Shown piece by piece: positions 24,095 through 30,803 of a stretch of 32,290 bases of DNA (position 1 is the first letter of the stretch; every line of letters starts with the position of its first letter). The translations under genes and the position numbers were made by a program. This stretch comes from an uncultured Lachnospiraceae bacterium (GTDB lineage Bacteria; Bacillota; Clostridia; Lachnospirales; Lachnospiraceae). The notes under the pieces are model-generated. The model saw only the letters and a list, made by a program, of their open reading frames with translations. It ran no database searches and was not told the DNA's origin. The stretch lies in contig CAJUGJ010000028.1 of the NCBI GenBank assembly GCA_910586015.1, positions 1 to 32,290 of the forward strand, read 5' to 3'.

Positions 24095-24856
24095 ATGATA
24101 CTATGGATTAAGAAAAAAAAGTACCGTCTGGTTGCCATTTTATTTTGGTTAATTGTTTGGCAGATAGTTAGTACTATGATTGGAAAAGAAATCTTATTTG
24201 CATCACCAATGAAAACAGTTCATTCTTTATTGTTATTAATTCGTACAAAAACATTTTGGAATTCAATTTTCTATTCCTGTTCTATGATTGCATTAGGATT
24301 TTTTTGTGCAGTATTGATTGGAAGTATATTAGCTATTGTGGCATATTATATTCTGTTTATCCGAGAAATTATAAGTTTTTTGATGCAGGTAATTAAATCA
24401 ATTCCAGTTGCATCTTTTGTAATTTTAGCACTTCTTTGGGTAAATTTGCAGTGGCTTCCAGTTTTAATGTCTTTTTTAATGGTACTACCAGTATTTTATT
24501 TTAATGTTTTAAAGGGAATATTAGCTACTGATAAAAAATTATTAGAAATGGCGGATGTATTTCAAGTACCAATAGGTCGAAGAATTCGATATATTTATCT
24601 TCCAGCACTTACTCCCTATTTTATATCTGCCTGTTCGGTAGGACTTGGATTTTGTTGGAAATCTGGAGTTGCAGCAGAGGTAATCGGAAGACCTACACGT
24701 TCTATTGGAAATCAGCTTTATAAAGCTAAACTCTATTTATTGACATCAGAACTATTTGCATGGACATTTGTTATTGTTATACTCAGTGCCATTTTTGAAA
24801 AGTTGGTTATGTATTTCATTCAAAAACTAATACGACATATTGTACCTGAATTATAA
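24095..24856 (+). CDS. ABC transporter permease, NitT/TauT (SsuC/ThiX-like) family
   Basis: A 253-aa membrane protein with six hydrophobic segments and the BPD permease fold. FASPMKTVHSLLLLI near the N-terminus and KSIPVASFVILALLWV resemble SsuC/TauC. The EAA-type coupling loop reads LLEMADVFQVPIGRRIRYIYLPAL (split at the first AD), then GLGFCWKSGVAAEVIGRP. The family imports sulfonates, nitrate, thiamine precursors or similar. No substrate-binding protein is encoded next to it, so the substrate cannot be named. The next gene follows after 11 bp. Confidence 0.88.
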   Translation: MILWIKKKKYRLVAILFWLIVWQIVSTMIGKEILFASPMKTVHSLLLLIRTKTFWNSIFYSCSMIALGFFCAVLIGSILAIVAYYILFIREIISFLMQVIKSIPVASFVILALLWVNLQWLPVLMSFLMVLPVFYFNVLKGILATDKKLLEMADVFQVPIGRRIRYIYLPALTPYFISACSVGLGFCWKSGVAAEVIGRPTRSIGNQLYKAKLYLLTSELFAWTFVIVILSAIFEKLVMYFIQKLIRHIVPEL

Positions 24857-24867
24857 GGAGGTTAAAA

Positions 24868-25950
24868 GTGAAAGAAGAATTATTTGAGTTTTTAAAGGCG
24901 ATGAAACAACCTTCTTCTTTAGAGGAGTGTAAACAGCCAAAAGTTATATTAGGTCAGGAGGCATTTGGTCGACTTTTTTGGAAAATAAAAGAAAATCAAG
25001 AAAAAATACCAGAAATTCTATCTGTAATTTCACATGAATTGTCACAGATGGATCGATTAAGAGCTTGTTGTAGTGCTTATTTTTGTGGATCAATGATAGA
25101 AGAAGTTGGAGTAAGTAACTGTGGAGAAGTTATGGTGGAATTTTACTGTGATTTGATAAAATCATGTTATGAATTCTTAGAGTTTAGTTCTAAACAAGAA
25201 GATGAGGAGATAGAAGATTTAACAGAAGATCAAATTACAGAACAGACTTTAGAAAAAGCTTTTTTAGAGATGCCAGATGCAGTACGTTCTTATTATGGAT
25301 GTAATTTTATTACTCTTGCAATTATGGATATTATTACAAGAGATCACTCTAGTAGAAGATTACTACGGCAAAAGAATTGTTATGAAATGTTAGAAACAGT
25401 AAAAGATTTTATACCAAATGTAGATTATATAACACAGGTATATTGTGCTTGTATGAAGTTACCATTACTAGTTTTAGCACCAAAAGAAAAACGGGGGTTT
25501 CTTGCAGAAGTAAATGATGTGACAAACTGTTTTCATCTTTTGACGTTTTTGGAAGCAGAGTTATATAAAAGTGGTCTGGCAAAAGAGTATCAACTAAAAG
25601 AGTATCAATTTAATGAAGAAATTTATCAATGGGCTACAGGAGAGAAGATGCCATTTTGCGGAAGGACAGTAAATGCTCATTCACAATATTATAATTATCA
25701 GGTACTTAACAAGACAGGAAATATCAATACACTTGTTTCTGATTTAATTTGGGGAGAAATGTGTCCAGAAGCAATTCCACAATTTCATGGAATTGCTACG
25801 ATTATTATGGACTCAGAAACTGCATTTGCAGGAAGATCATGGGGATCAGAGTTTGTTTTTTGTTGCCATGAAGGATTAAATCCATATTTTCATATAGAAC
25901 GTGAACTTACTTTAGAAGAGGTACAGGAAAAACTTTCATGGGATCAGTAA
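24868..25950 (+). CDS. Unknown 360-aa soluble protein inside an ABC transporter operon
   Basis: I do not recognise this family. There is no signal peptide, lipobox or membrane segment, so it should be cytosolic and is not a normal substrate-binding protein. It has about a dozen cysteines (for example RLRACCSAYFCG, YCDLIKSCYEF and VYCACMKLPL), an acidic stretch SSKQEDEEIEDLTEDQITEQ around residue 110, and otherwise helical character. The C-terminal third has FHGIATIIMDSETAFAGRSW and GSEFVFCCHEGLNPYF. The start is GTG at 24868 behind AGGAGG. The last 13 bases overlap the ATPase gene, so it is translated together with the transporter. It may be an enzyme using the imported compound or a regulator of the transporter; both are inference. 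Confidence 0.75.
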   Translation: MKEELFEFLKAMKQPSSLEECKQPKVILGQEAFGRLFWKIKENQEKIPEILSVISHELSQMDRLRACCSAYFCGSMIEEVGVSNCGEVMVEFYCDLIKSCYEFLEFSSKQEDEEIEDLTEDQITEQTLEKAFLEMPDAVRSYYGCNFITLAIMDIITRDHSSRRLLRQKNCYEMLETVKDFIPNVDYITQVYCACMKLPLLVLAPKEKRGFLAEVNDVTNCFHLLTFLEAELYKSGLAKEYQLKEYQFNEEIYQWATGEKMPFCGRTVNAHSQYYNYQVLNKTGNINTLVSDLIWGEMCPEAIPQFHGIATIIMDSETAFAGRSWGSEFVFCCHEGLNPYFHIERELTLEEVQEKLSWDQ

Positions 25951-26540
25951 TACAGCTTCAAAATGTATCAAAACGTTATGGAGATCAGATTATATTATCT
26001 AATATTAGTATTTCTTTTGAAAGAGGAAGCATCTGGTGTCTAATGGGAGAATCGGGAACAGGAAAAACAACCTTTTTATCCCTATTACTTGGTTTAGAAC
26101 AACCTGATAGTGGAACAATTATTGGTGCAGAACCACCATTTAGTGTAGTATTTCAAGAAAACAGACTTTGTGAAGCATTTGATGCAGTTGAAAATATTCG
26201 TCTGGTAACAGGAAAAAGACTGTCTTTAGAAAAAATTCAAGAAGCACTTTTAAAAGTTGGTATTTCAGAAGGATTAAAAAAACCAGTTGGAAAGTTTAGT
26301 GGAGGAATGAAACGAAGAGTAGCAGTGGTACGGGCAGTTTTATCCGTTGGAAATTTTCTTGTGATGGATGAACCATTTCAGGGGTTAGATGCAATACATA
26401 AAAAAGAAGTTATTCGATTTATTTTAGAATATCGTAATCAACGAACTCTGATTTTAGCAACGCATGAACCAGAAGATAGATATCTATTAAATGCAGGATT
26501 ATTAGAATTAAATAAAGGAAAATTAATAATAAAAACTTAA
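25938..26540 (+). CDS. ABC transporter ATP-binding protein, NitT/TauT-like
   Basis: A 200-aa nucleotide-binding domain, short for its family (usually ~250). Walker A is GESGTGKTTF (~36-45), the Q-loop is VFQENRLC (~72-79), the signature is KFSGGMKRRVAVVRAVLS (a SGGM variant of LSGGQ), Walker B is FLVMDEPFQGLD and the switch His is in LATHEPED. It energises the permease two genes upstream, from the cytosolic face. It starts inside the end of the unknown gene, with only a weak AGGAAA site, so coupling is likely. Confidence 0.92.
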   Translation: MGSVIQLQNVSKRYGDQIILSNISISFERGSIWCLMGESGTGKTTFLSLLLGLEQPDSGTIIGAEPPFSVVFQENRLCEAFDAVENIRLVTGKRLSLEKIQEALLKVGISEGLKKPVGKFSGGMKRRVAVVRAVLSVGNFLVMDEPFQGLDAIHKKEVIRFILEYRNQRTLILATHEPEDRYLLNAGLLELNKGKLIIKT

Positions 26541-26542
26541 AA

Positions 26543-26599
26543 AATAAGAGGTTGTTGTACTAAGAAAAGAAACCTATCATAGTGCAATAACCTCTTATT
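26543..26599. terminator. Terminator between the ABC operon and the small membrane protein gene
   Basis: 20-position arms (26543-26562 and 26580-26599) pair throughout, with two G-U pairs, around a 17-nt loop. On the minus strand the stem is followed by a run of Ts, so it is strongest for the minus gene. The plus-strand tail is only AT-rich. Confidence 0.85.
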
Positions 26600-26612
26600 A
26601 TAATACTAAAAT

Positions 26613-26927
26613 TTATACTTCCTGTGCCGTTTCTGTTGTTTCTGTTTTTTCTTCAGATGTTTCATCTAATCCAAAATCTTCCTCAAACTCGTCATCAAAG
26701 TCATCGTCGAAATCATCTAAATAATTAGGAGTTACACAGCGGTAAACAAAATATGCAATTGCTGCAATTGCTGCTATTGTGCCAATAATTGCGAGAACAA
26801 AAACAACAGTATGTTTCTTCTCTTCAATCGGATCTTCCTTTTTGTGAATAAGTTCATTTAATTTTGTTGTAGCTAAAAGATCACTTACTTTCATAGAGGA
26901 AATCAGATCCTCAAACTTATTTTTCAT
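26613..26927 (-). CDS. Small single-pass membrane protein with acidic C-terminus
   Basis: A 104-aa protein of unknown function. A charged N-terminal helix (~1-37) is followed by one hydrophobic segment HTVVFVLAIIGTIAAIAAIA (~40-60), then an Asp/Glu tail with the repeated motif DDFDDDFDDEFEEDFG and a Thr/Glu end. The start at 26927 is chosen because AAAGG is 9 bases before it; an ATG at 26936 sits on that site. It has an extended -10 promoter just upstream, so it need not be co-transcribed with pcrA. Similar short proteins occur in Lachnospiraceae, but I know of no assigned role. Confidence 0.7.
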   Translation of the reverse strand: MKNKFEDLISSMKVSDLLATTKLNELIHKKEDPIEEKKHTVVFVLAIIGTIAAIAAIAYFVYRCVTPNYLDDFDDDFDDEFEEDFGLDETSEEKTETTETAQEV

Positions 26928-26961
26928 GTCGATCATCCTTTCTTCTTAAATGTTTACTGTC

Positions 26962-26970
26962 ATTATATCA
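26962..26970 (-). promoter_or_regulatory. Extended -10 promoter of the small membrane protein gene
   Basis: On the minus strand TGATATAAT, a TG-extended -10 box. The -35 region is poor. Confidence 0.5.
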
Positions 26971-27008
26971 CGTTTCTTTTCATTTTACTATCCCAAAATA
27001 AGAAAAAT

Positions 27009-29357
27009 TTACACATCAGAGATCTTTACCAATTTAGCAAAAGAGGATAACATTTTTTTAATTCCAGCTTGAGAAAAATCTACTGTAATTTCAAAATCCT
27101 TCCCTCCTTTTGTAATAGCAGTTACTTTACCAATACCAAATTTTTGATGTTTCACCATATCCCCAACACCATATCCTAAACTACTTGGATCTAAAGATCC
27201 AAATTGTTTTGGAGTAGCCGCATAAGGACGAGAATTCATAGGTTTTTCTAATTTTGAAACTCCTCTTGAACTAGAACCCGGTCGATTTGCAGCCCCATGA
27301 AGTAGACGAGTTTCTTGTGAAGCAACTAAATTTCGTCCTCCAGAGGGAACAGAAGACATTCTTCCGAATTTACTTTTTGATTTAGAAAAAAGGGAAGAAC
27401 CATGATACGAAATAAAATCCTGAGGAATTTCATGAACAAATCGAGATTGTTCGTTAAACTGAGTTTCTCCACGAATTAGTCGCTGTCTTGCAGCACTAAG
27501 ACATAACTTCTTTCTTGCTCTTGTAATTCCAACATAACAAAGTCTACGTTCTTCCTCAATTTCTAAATCTGGACGTTCCGCATTTAAAGAAAGATAACTT
27601 GGAAAAATTCCCTCTTCCATGCCAACTAAATAAACATGTGGAAATTCTAGTCCCTTGGCGCTATGCAGTGTCATAAGAACAACGACATTATTGTCTTCGT
27701 CTAAATTATCTACATCTGCTACAAGAGCGATTTCTGCTAAAAAACCGCTTAAAGACGGATCTTGTGCATTTTCTTCATAAGCTACTGCCTTATTGATAAA
27801 TTCATTAATATTTTCTACTCGCTCTTTTGCCTCTTCTTCATCATTTGATTCTAACTCTTTTATATAATCGGTTACTTTTAAAATTTCATCTATTAGTTCT
27901 TTTAGAGAGTATCCTAAAGAAAGGTGTTTTTTAAAATCTTCTACCAACCGAACAAATGAATTTAATTTCACGGCACTACGTCCTATACCATCAATATAAT
28001 CTGCATGACGAATGGCATCATACAAACTCATTCCATTATGATCGGCATATGTTGCAACTCGATCTATAGTAGTCTGTCCAATTCCACGTTTTGGAATATT
28101 AATAATCCGCTTTACTGCAAGAGAATCCAAACCATTATCTATTGTTTTTAAATAGGAAAGCAGATCCTTAATTTCCTTTCGCTGATAAAAATTGATACCT
28201 CCAATTAATTTATAAGGAATATTATGCAGAATTAATTTTTCTTCAAAAAGACGAGATTGAGAATTCGTCCGATAAAGAATAGCAAAATCTTTATAACTAA
28301 GTGTTGGAGTTTGTTGTATAGAGTTGGAAATATCATGAACAATAGAAGAAGCTTCTTCTAAATCTGTTTCATATAAAGTAAAGGAAACAGGTTGTCCATC
28401 TTCATTTTGTGTCCAAAGAGATTTTTTCTTTCTACCTAAATTATTAGTAATGACAGTATTTGCAGCATTTAAAATACACTTGGTAGAACGATAGTTTTGC
28501 TCAAGTTTGATAATTGTAGTCTGTGGATACTCTTTTTCAAAATCTAAAATATTTCGAATATTTGCACCTCGAAATTTATAGATCGATTGGTCGTCATCTC
28601 CCACTACACAAAGATTATGTTCAATTTCTCCAAATTCATTCGTTGTAGAGGCAAGTAAACGGATTAAATGAAATTGGGCAGTATTGGTATCTTGATATTC
28701 GTCAACTAAAATATAATGAAATCGTTTTTGATAATAAGAAAGTGCTTCTGGATTACTTTTAAATAATTCTACTGTTTTATAGATTAAATCGTCAAAGTCC
28801 AGTGCATTATTTGCCTTTAGGCGTTTTTGGTATTCTTCATATACCTGTGCAGCCTTTTGGGCTACAAAATCATTTCCTGAATTACGCAACATCTCTTCAG
28901 GAGAGATTAATTCATCTTTAGCAGAGGAAATCATAGAAAGAAACATTCTCTCCTTTAAATTTTTAGTATCAATATCAAGATACTGACAGACCTCATGAAG
29001 AAGAGTTTTTTGATCTTCTGTATCATAAATAGTAAAATTACGTGTAAATCCGATCGACTCAATAAAACGGCGAAGAATTCGCACACAGGTTGAATGAAAA
29101 GTGCTAACCCAAATATTTTCTGCACCATAACCTACAATCTGATCGACACGTTCTCGCATTTCACGGGCTGCTTTATTAGTAAAAGTAAGAGCCAAAATCT
29201 GATAGGGATTGACATCATAATATTCCATAAGATATGCAATCCGATGGGTTAATACTCGTGTCTTACCAGAACCAGCTCCCGCAAGAATCAATAAAGGCCC
29301 ACGGTCATGTTGAACAGCTTTAAGCTGTTGCGGATTTAAAGTATCATAAATGCTCAT
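27009..29357 (-). CDS. pcrA: ATP-dependent DNA helicase PcrA (UvrD/Rep family)
   Basis: A 782-aa superfamily-1 3'-5' helicase that acts in DNA repair, rolling-circle replication and removal of RecA or stalled RNA polymerase. Motifs in order: LILAGAGSGKTRVLTHR (I, ~24-40), ALTFTNKAAREMRERV (Ia), YILVDEYQDTN (II), GDDDQSIYKFRGA (III), LEQNYRST (IV), VVLMTLHSAKGLEFPHVYLV (V) and LCYVGITRARKKL (VI). The C-terminal ~70 residues hold the Tudor-like domain that contacts RNA polymerase (VGDMVKHQKFGIGKVTAI). AAAGGAA precedes the ATG. Length is slightly above the usual ~740. Confidence 0.97.
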   Translation of the reverse strand: MSIYDTLNPQQLKAVQHDRGPLLILAGAGSGKTRVLTHRIAYLMEYYDVNPYQILALTFTNKAAREMRERVDQIVGYGAENIWVSTFHSTCVRILRRFIESIGFTRNFTIYDTEDQKTLLHEVCQYLDIDTKNLKERMFLSMISSAKDELISPEEMLRNSGNDFVAQKAAQVYEEYQKRLKANNALDFDDLIYKTVELFKSNPEALSYYQKRFHYILVDEYQDTNTAQFHLIRLLASTTNEFGEIEHNLCVVGDDDQSIYKFRGANIRNILDFEKEYPQTTIIKLEQNYRSTKCILNAANTVITNNLGRKKKSLWTQNEDGQPVSFTLYETDLEEASSIVHDISNSIQQTPTLSYKDFAILYRTNSQSRLFEEKLILHNIPYKLIGGINFYQRKEIKDLLSYLKTIDNGLDSLAVKRIINIPKRGIGQTTIDRVATYADHNGMSLYDAIRHADYIDGIGRSAVKLNSFVRLVEDFKKHLSLGYSLKELIDEILKVTDYIKELESNDEEEAKERVENINEFINKAVAYEENAQDPSLSGFLAEIALVADVDNLDEDNNVVVLMTLHSAKGLEFPHVYLVGMEEGIFPSYLSLNAERPDLEIEEERRLCYVGITRARKKLCLSAARQRLIRGETQFNEQSRFVHEIPQDFISYHGSSLFSKSKSKFGRMSSVPSGGRNLVASQETRLLHGAANRPGSSSRGVSKLEKPMNSRPYAATPKQFGSLDPSSLGYGVGDMVKHQKFGIGKVTAITKGGKDFEITVDFSQAGIKKMLSSFAKLVKISDV

Positions 29358-29400
29358 TTTATTGTTCCTTTCTAAATGAAGAAAATTTACCAGATATTAT

Positions 29401-29429
29401 ATTTTACCATAAAAGAAAAAGAGTGACAA
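29401..29429 (-). promoter_or_regulatory. Promoter of pcrA
   Basis: On the minus strand: TTGTCA (29429-29424), a 17-bp spacer and TAAAAT (29406-29401). Confidence 0.65.
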
Positions 29430-29466
29430 CTAATTTGGTGTAATAAAGCAAGTTTAACTTCGGTAG

Positions 29467-29495
29467 TTGACGTGTAGTTTTTTATACTATATAAT
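29467..29495 (+). promoter_or_regulatory. Promoter of the DUF1836 gene
   Basis: TTGACG at 29467-29472, a 17-bp spacer and TATAAT at 29490-29495. The -35 box is about 38 bases from that of pcrA, which faces the other way. Confidence 0.8.
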
Positions 29496-29519
29496 AAAAT
29501 TAAGAGGTGATAATATACT

Positions 29520-30143
29520 GTGGAAAAAAAAGAAGAAAATCAAGAATATATCAGAAAATTAATTAAAGATTTAGAAAGTGTAAATTATGTTAAGCCAGAA
29601 GATATCCCTAATATAGAATTATATATGGATCAAGTGACTACATTTATGGATCAAAATTTGGAGAGTTTAAAAAGATACGAGGAAGATAAACTTCTTACTA
29701 AAACGATGATTAATAATTATACAAAGAATCATTTACTACCTTCTCCAAATAAAAAAAAGTATTCAAAAGATCATATGCTTTTGCTAATCTTTATCTATTA
29801 TATGAAAAGTTTTATGTCAATTACAGATATTCAACGGCTTTTAAATCCACTTTGTGAAAAATTTTTTGGACAAGGACATACAATCTCTCTTGAAAAAATA
29901 TATCGAGAAATTTTTCAGCAGATAGAAGCACAGGCAAAATCTTTAACAAAAGATGTTATCCGAAAATTTGATCATTCGATGGAAGTATTTGAACAGGCAG
30001 AAAAAGAAGATAAGCAATTTTTACAGACATTTACATTTATCTGCACACTCTGCTTTGATATTTATACAAAAAAGCAATTATTAGAACATCTTATTGACCG
30101 TCAGTTTCAACCAGAATCTCAGGAAAAGCCAAAAAAGAAATAA
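29520..30143 (+). CDS. DUF1836 domain-containing protein, putative DNA-binding regulator
   Basis: A 207-aa cytosolic protein. Residues ~67-100 read LLTKTMINNYTKNHLLPSPN then KKKYSKDHMLLLIFIYYMK, the DUF1836 signature. It resembles a MerR-like winged helix in which a choice of unstable second strand and a KKYS-DH helix contact DNA. The C-terminal half is helical (MEVFEQAEKEDKQFLQTF) and may dimerise. The start is GTG at 29520 behind GAGGTGAT. It has its own consensus promoter and is convergent with yerC. Targets are unknown. Confidence 0.8.
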   Translation: MEKKEENQEYIRKLIKDLESVNYVKPEDIPNIELYMDQVTTFMDQNLESLKRYEEDKLLTKTMINNYTKNHLLPSPNKKKYSKDHMLLLIFIYYMKSFMSITDIQRLLNPLCEKFFGQGHTISLEKIYREIFQQIEAQAKSLTKDVIRKFDHSMEVFEQAEKEDKQFLQTFTFICTLCFDIYTKKQLLEHLIDRQFQPESQEKPKKK

Positions 30144-30191
30144 AAAGCTGTCCCAAAGTTTTTATAGAATAAAACTTTGGGACAGCTTTTT
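30142..30191. terminator. Bidirectional terminator between DUF1836 and yerC
   Basis: Perfect 21-bp arms (30142-30162 and 30171-30191) with an 8-nt loop, A-runs on the left and T-runs on the right for both strands. The stop codons of both genes touch the stem. Confidence 0.93.
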
Positions 30192-30525
30192 ATTCTGGCT
30201 TGCTATCTTCCGATTCTTCTTGTATAGATGGAAGTGAAAGATTAGACAGACGTTTAAACACCATATCATATCCATCATTTCCATAGTTAAGAGAACGGTT
30301 GACACGACTAATCGTTGCAGTAGAAGCTCCTGTTTTTTCTGCAATTTCAAGATAGGTTTTATGTGCCCGCAACATTCCAGCTACTTCGAATCGTTGAGAA
30401 AGAGAGAGCAGTTCATTGACTGTACAAATATCCTCAAAAAACGTATAACATTCTTCCTTATTCTTTAAGCTTAAAATAGCTTCAAATAAATAATCAACTG
30501 GGACAGTATGAATATTTTTACTCAT
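30190..30525 (-). CDS. yerC: YerC/YecD family TrpR-related regulator
   Basis: A 111-aa protein of the TrpR/YerC/YecD family. After the N-terminal helices (LFEAILSLKNKEECYTFFED) it shows LLSLSQRFEVAGMLRAHKTY and the helix-turn-helix YLEIAEKTGASTATISRVNR, then SLNYGNDGYDMVF. The tryptophan-binding pocket of TrpR is not evident, so the ligand, if any, is unknown. In Bacillus yerC also lies close to pcrA. AGGAGGAAT precedes the ATG. The acidic last ~15 residues are encoded by the terminator arm region. Confidence 0.9.
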   Translation of the reverse strand: MSKNIHTVPVDYLFEAILSLKNKEECYTFFEDICTVNELLSLSQRFEVAGMLRAHKTYLEIAEKTGASTATISRVNRSLNYGNDGYDMVFKRLSNLSLPSIQEESEDSKPE

Positions 30526-30605
30526 TATAATTCCTCCTACTTAATATCAAGTTTTTCATTTGAGTTTAGATGATTTTTAAAGTTAGAGAAGTTGTTCGTA
30601 ACAAT

Positions 30606-30634
30606 ATTTTATCACTGCAAGATTTTAAAGTAAA
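30606..30634 (-). promoter_or_regulatory. Promoter of yerC
   Basis: On the minus strand: TTTACT (30634-30629), a 17-bp spacer ending in TGA, and TAAAAT (30611-30606), so the -10 is TG-extended. It leaves an ~80-base leader before yerC in which I see no structure. Confidence 0.55.
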
Positions 30635-30666
30635 GAAGATTTTTTGAATTTCAAAAGAAAGTAGTC

Positions 30667-30695
30667 TTTACTGAAAGTATAGTCCATGTTAGAAT
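30667..30695 (+). promoter_or_regulatory. Promoter of the rlmD-like gene
   Basis: TTTACT at 30667-30672, a 17-bp spacer and TAGAAT at 30690-30695. Transcription would start about 30 bases before the structured element at 30735. Confidence 0.5.
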
Positions 30696-30734
30696 AAACA
30701 TAACTTTCAATTTTTAAAAAGTCAATTCAATCTA

Positions 30735-30789
30735 TAAGTTTGTGTTTGCGTGGCATCCACAAGCTTGATATATAAAAAAGCCACGCAGA
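30735..30789 (+). ncRNA. Structured leader element, copy B (upstream of the rlmD-like gene)
   Basis: TAAGTTTGTG (30735-30744) pairs with CACAAGCTTG (30758-30767), eight Watson-Crick and two G-U pairs, around a 13-nt loop. Loop bases TTTGCGTGGC (30745-30754) pair with GCCACGCAGA (30780-30789) across a 12-nt linker ending in AAAAAA. It differs from copy A at several helix positions while keeping the pairing. It is followed by AATG-TGA and then GAGGAGG and the gene's ATG. Confidence 0.7.
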
Positions 30790-30803
30790 AATGTGAGGAG
30801 GAT

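Noticed and set aside
28813..28822. GCCTTTAGGC, resembling the loop and arm of the IS605-like hairpin
   Set aside because: It lies within the conserved pcrA coding sequence (RLKAN) and has no matching outer arms or GTTCAC tail.
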